From an uncultured Eubacterium sp. (lineage in GTDB: Bacteria > Bacillota > Clostridia > Peptostreptococcales > Anaerovoracaceae): 8,288 nucleotides of DNA. The stretch lies in the NCBI GenBank assembly GCA_905193765.1, contig CAJJPZ010000092.1, forward strand, positions 1 to 8,288. Reading direction: 5' to 3'. Made by a program: the position numbers and the translations under genes. Shown here in pieces: positions 6,715-8,288 of the stretch (the stretch's first letter is position 1; the number at the start of each line of letters is the position of its first letter). The notes under the pieces were generated by a model that saw only the letters and a program-made list of their open reading frames with translations, did no database searches and was not told the origin of the DNA.

Positions 6715-7593
6715 CTATTTCACGTACCTGCTGCTGCCATTTGATGCGCAGATGAATCCGCTTGGTATCTGTATCCATACCTCGCCGGATTTCTTCACGA
6801 CAGACAGTATCGTGCATGATGTTCCTTTTTTCAGTACTGCATGTATGCCTGGCATGGCGTTCTTCCTGCCGTCTGCTGTGAGTTCTTTCCTCTTTTTCCA
6901 TCTGAAATTTGTCCCGCCTCCGGCACGCACTTTGAGCGCAGTCTGCAGCATCACTTCCTGGCCTTTGCTCAAAGGCTCCTTCTCCGGCCTTATGGTGGAG
7001 TCCGAGCCTGTATAGTCCTTATAACATCTGTTCAGGTCTGTCCGTGATGATGAACCCTTGACTTTTCCTTCCGACGTATACTGCCACATCTGACACTCTG
7101 CGCCCGGTTTGCTGACTTTCCAGTGTGCCAGCCAAAGATCCATAGGAACTATCAACGCCGGTGCTGCCTTGACCAGTGTTTTGTAATATGACAGATTGCA
7201 GTACAGCATCAGGTCTTCTCCGATTATTTTACGGAATGTCTTTATTACAGGTATCTCATCTTTTACCGACATACCCCGTTTTCTCTTATACCCGTCTGCA
7301 TCTTCGATATCCACTACAAGAGGATACGACCTGCCTTTCACACGCCTTACGATCTTCAGAAAACTGCGTGCCTCCTTCTTTGCCTCGGATGCACTGAGAG
7401 CATATGAATAGTGATATGCTCCCCAGGGCATGCCTGCAGCATTGCATTTCTTAACGTTTTCTCTGAATCTCGTATCTTCGTGACCATTCCCGTATGATGC
7501 ACGGATCATGACAAAATCTATACCTTCCGCTTTTATTTTTTTCATATCGACACTGCCGTTGTGTGCCGATATGTCGATTCCTTTTCCGTTCAT
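6715..7593 (-). CDS. GH25 lysozyme (phage-type endolysin) with SH3-like C-terminus
   Basis: This 292-residue protein cleaves the N-acetylmuramic acid to N-acetylglucosamine bond of peptidoglycan if it acts like its family. The GH25 domain covers about 4-195. It opens GIDISAHNG with the conserved D7, carries the catalytic pair D95/E97 in YPLVVDIEDADG, and closes with WQYTSEGKVKG and a DLN (186-188), all hallmark positions. A linker follows, then an SH3-like wall-binding domain at about 210-292 (ALKVRAGGG... with a WIQI strand near the end). No signal peptide is seen, so export probably needs a holin. The start at 7593 is chosen because a good AGGAGGT lies 6 bp upstream. The longer frame to 7674 lacks such a site and its extra residues match nothing in the family. 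It may be a prophage remnant or a domesticated lysin. Confidence 0.93.
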   Translation of the reverse strand: MNGKGIDISAHNGSVDMKKIKAEGIDFVMIRASYGNGHEDTRFRENVKKCNAAGMPWGAYHYSYALSASEAKKEARSFLKIVRRVKGRSYPLVVDIEDADGYKRKRGMSVKDEIPVIKTFRKIIGEDLMLYCNLSYYKTLVKAAPALIVPMDLWLAHWKVSKPGAECQMWQYTSEGKVKGSSSRTDLNRCYKDYTGSDSTIRPEKEPLSKGQEVMLQTALKVRAGGGTNFRWKKRKELTADGRKNAMPGIHAVLKKGTSCTILSVVKKSGEVWIQIPSGFICASNGSSRYVK

Positions 7594-7687
7594 AGCATTA
7601 CCTCCTGCTACTATACATTTATATGCAGAGCCTTGCTCAGATTCGCTTTCAGGTGGCATGGAAAATCTATGCAAAAGGTCTATATCA
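7594..7687 (-). promoter_or_regulatory. Upstream region of the lysis cassette
   Basis: This 94-bp stretch between the upstream terminator and the endolysin start should hold the cassette promoter. A TATAAA (minus strand, 7623-7618) lies about 25 bp before the ATG, but no clear -35 box is spaced correctly. The ribosome binding site AGGAGGT is unambiguous. Since a strong terminator closes the upstream operon, the cassette probably has its own start, but I cannot place it with confidence. Confidence 0.35.
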
Positions 7688-7727
7688 AAAAACCATGTAC
7701 CGGCATCTCTGTCTTTACATGGTTTTT
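7688..7727 (-). terminator. Intrinsic terminator after the DUF1667 gene
   Basis: Two perfect 12-bp arms (7688-7699 and 7716-7727, core ACCATGTA/TACATGGT) enclose a 16-base loop. On the minus strand the stem ends in a run of six T, 5 bp beyond the stop codon of the DUF1667 gene. The A/T-rich stem ends make it potentially bidirectional. Confidence 0.85.
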
Positions 7728-7732
7728 ATAGT

Positions 7733-8098
7733 TTACTGTTTTTCCATATCTGCGGTGGCTATCACATTTGCTCCTGTCCCGCAGAGGTTTTCTATGAGTA
7801 TGTCTCCGTATTTTACCGGAAGGTTTGGATGCGTTCCATATATCGTCCGTGCACATTTTTTCAGCAGTTCTTTGGGTACAGGTCTGTCGGTCCTGACGCT
7901 AAGTGGTCTTGCCGCTCCTTCAGGTCTCATGAGCACAGTCAGTACACGCTGCGGCGATGTCGTCTCCTGCTTCGCATAAGTCACGCCTTTGCTGCAGTAA
8001 TTGCCGCCGACTGATATATCATTTCCGTTGCTGGTTATCTGCATCAGACATCCTCTGGGACAGTTGATGCATATCATCTCTGTCGTGTTTTCCGCCAT
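7733..8098 (-). CDS. DUF1667 cysteine-motif protein, redox accessory
   Basis: This 121-residue protein opens with four cysteines arranged CxxCxxxC-(17)-C (C10, C13, C17, C35; ICINCPRGC and GGNYCSKG). The pattern resembles the iron-sulfur or metal-binding start of molybdopterin oxidoreductases. The rest (SPQRVLTVLMRPEGAARPLSVRTDRPVPK and later) fits the DUF1667 family. In Clostridia this family is usually encoded beside two flavoprotein oxidoreductases linked to glycerol-3-phosphate oxidation, and may pass electrons for them. The biochemical function is not established. Here the ATG shares one base with the stop codon of the upstream gene (TGATG) and has a strong Shine-Dalgarno, AAGGAGGTG, so the pair is translationally coupled. 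A terminator follows directly. It looks like host metabolism, not part of the CRISPR or lysis genes. Confidence 0.82.
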   Translation of the reverse strand: MAENTTEMICINCPRGCLMQITSNGNDISVGGNYCSKGVTYAKQETTSPQRVLTVLMRPEGAARPLSVRTDRPVPKELLKKCARTIYGTHPNLPVKYGDILIENLCGTGANVIATADMEKQ

Positions 8099-8288
8099 CA
8101 GATCACACCTCCTTCAAGGGAAACCGTGATGCTGTCTGCTGCATCACTGAGTTTCGACGCCGGTATATCCAGCTTTATCATTTCGCCCGGTGTCACTGCG
8201 ATGAGTTTTTTCGAAGCGATGATCTCATCCCCGCTCACTGCCTTCACAGTAACGTCCCTGTATTTGTTTTTCGGACGGAACATCAGAG
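8098..8288 (-). CDS. C-terminal end of a probable FAD/NAD(P)-dependent oxidoreductase (partial)
   Basis: Only the last 63 or so residues are in the window and the frame is open through the right edge. The Met codon at 8283 is most likely internal: it is preceded by an in-frame Leu codon with no sign of a start. The segment FRPKNKYRDVTVKAV, then PGEMIKLDIPASKL and a final ITVSLEGG, resembles the C-terminal tail of the FAD-dependent pyridine nucleotide-disulfide oxidoreductases found just upstream of DUF1667 genes in Clostridia. The identity rests on that tail and on the coupled DUF1667 neighbour. The FAD and NAD motifs would lie outside the window and cannot be seen. Confidence 0.6.
   Translation of the reverse strand, partial: LMFRPKNKYRDVTVKAVSGDEIIASKKLIAVTPGEMIKLDIPASKLSDAADSITVSLEGGVI

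Noticed and set aside
6422..6901. A 159-residue minus-strand open frame overlapping the lysis genes
   Set aside because: It is a shadow frame rich in Arg, Gln and His that overlaps two well-supported genes in another frame; it has no ribosome binding site or family resemblance.
7594..7674. Endolysin start at 7674 with a 27-residue extension
   Set aside because: There is no ribosome binding site there. The extension is not family-like, and a strong AGGAGGT precedes the ATG at 7593.

Overview
This window carries a type II-A CRISPR-Cas locus flanked by a two-gene phage-type lysis cassette and the end of an ordinary metabolic operon. All protein genes lie on the minus strand. The moderate-to-low GC, the AGGAGG-type ribosome binding sites, the Cas9/Csn2 family and the DUF1667/FAD oxidoreductase pair point to a Bacillota anaerobe, probably of a Clostridia (Lachnospiraceae-like) or Erysipelotrichia lineage. 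The genus cannot be named from the sequence alone.

From right to left, the direction of transcription: (1) 8288-7733 holds the C-terminal end of a probable FAD-dependent oxidoreductase, cut by the window edge. It overlaps a DUF1667 cysteine-motif protein and is followed by a strong hairpin terminator at 7688-7727. (2) 7593-6469 holds a GH25 lysozyme/endolysin with an SH3-like C-terminus, followed closely by a 78-residue membrane-plus-coiled-coil protein of the holin-associated (XhlA-like) type. No other phage gene is visible. (3) 6468-6237 is non-coding with a few hairpins. (4) 6236-6118 encodes the tracrRNA on the plus strand, with its own sigma-70-type promoter and an intrinsic terminator. 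(5) 6053-123 is a tightly coupled cas9-cas1-cas2-csn2 operon, with a 2-bp gap and then two 4-bp ATGA overlaps. (6) 122-75 is the leader, and 74-1 is the start of the CRISPR array: one full 36-bp repeat, one 30-bp spacer and 8 bp of the second repeat. The array continues beyond the left edge.

The parts form a coherent system. The crRNA repeat and the tracrRNA anti-repeat can form a continuous duplex of about 23 bp, a bulge, and a 7-bp lower stem. Cas9 keeps all RuvC and HNH catalytic residues, and Cas1 keeps its metal ligands. A near-consensus promoter (TTGAAA-N17-TATAAT) inside the 3' end of csn2 reads into the array. The locus looks intact and is of a known class. The less usual points are regulatory: a 12-bp anti-repeat-like element in the leader, a repeat-mimicking 5' end on the tracrRNA, facing tracrRNA and cas9 promoters in a very short interval, and a PAM-interacting C-terminus lacking the two arginines of SpCas9.
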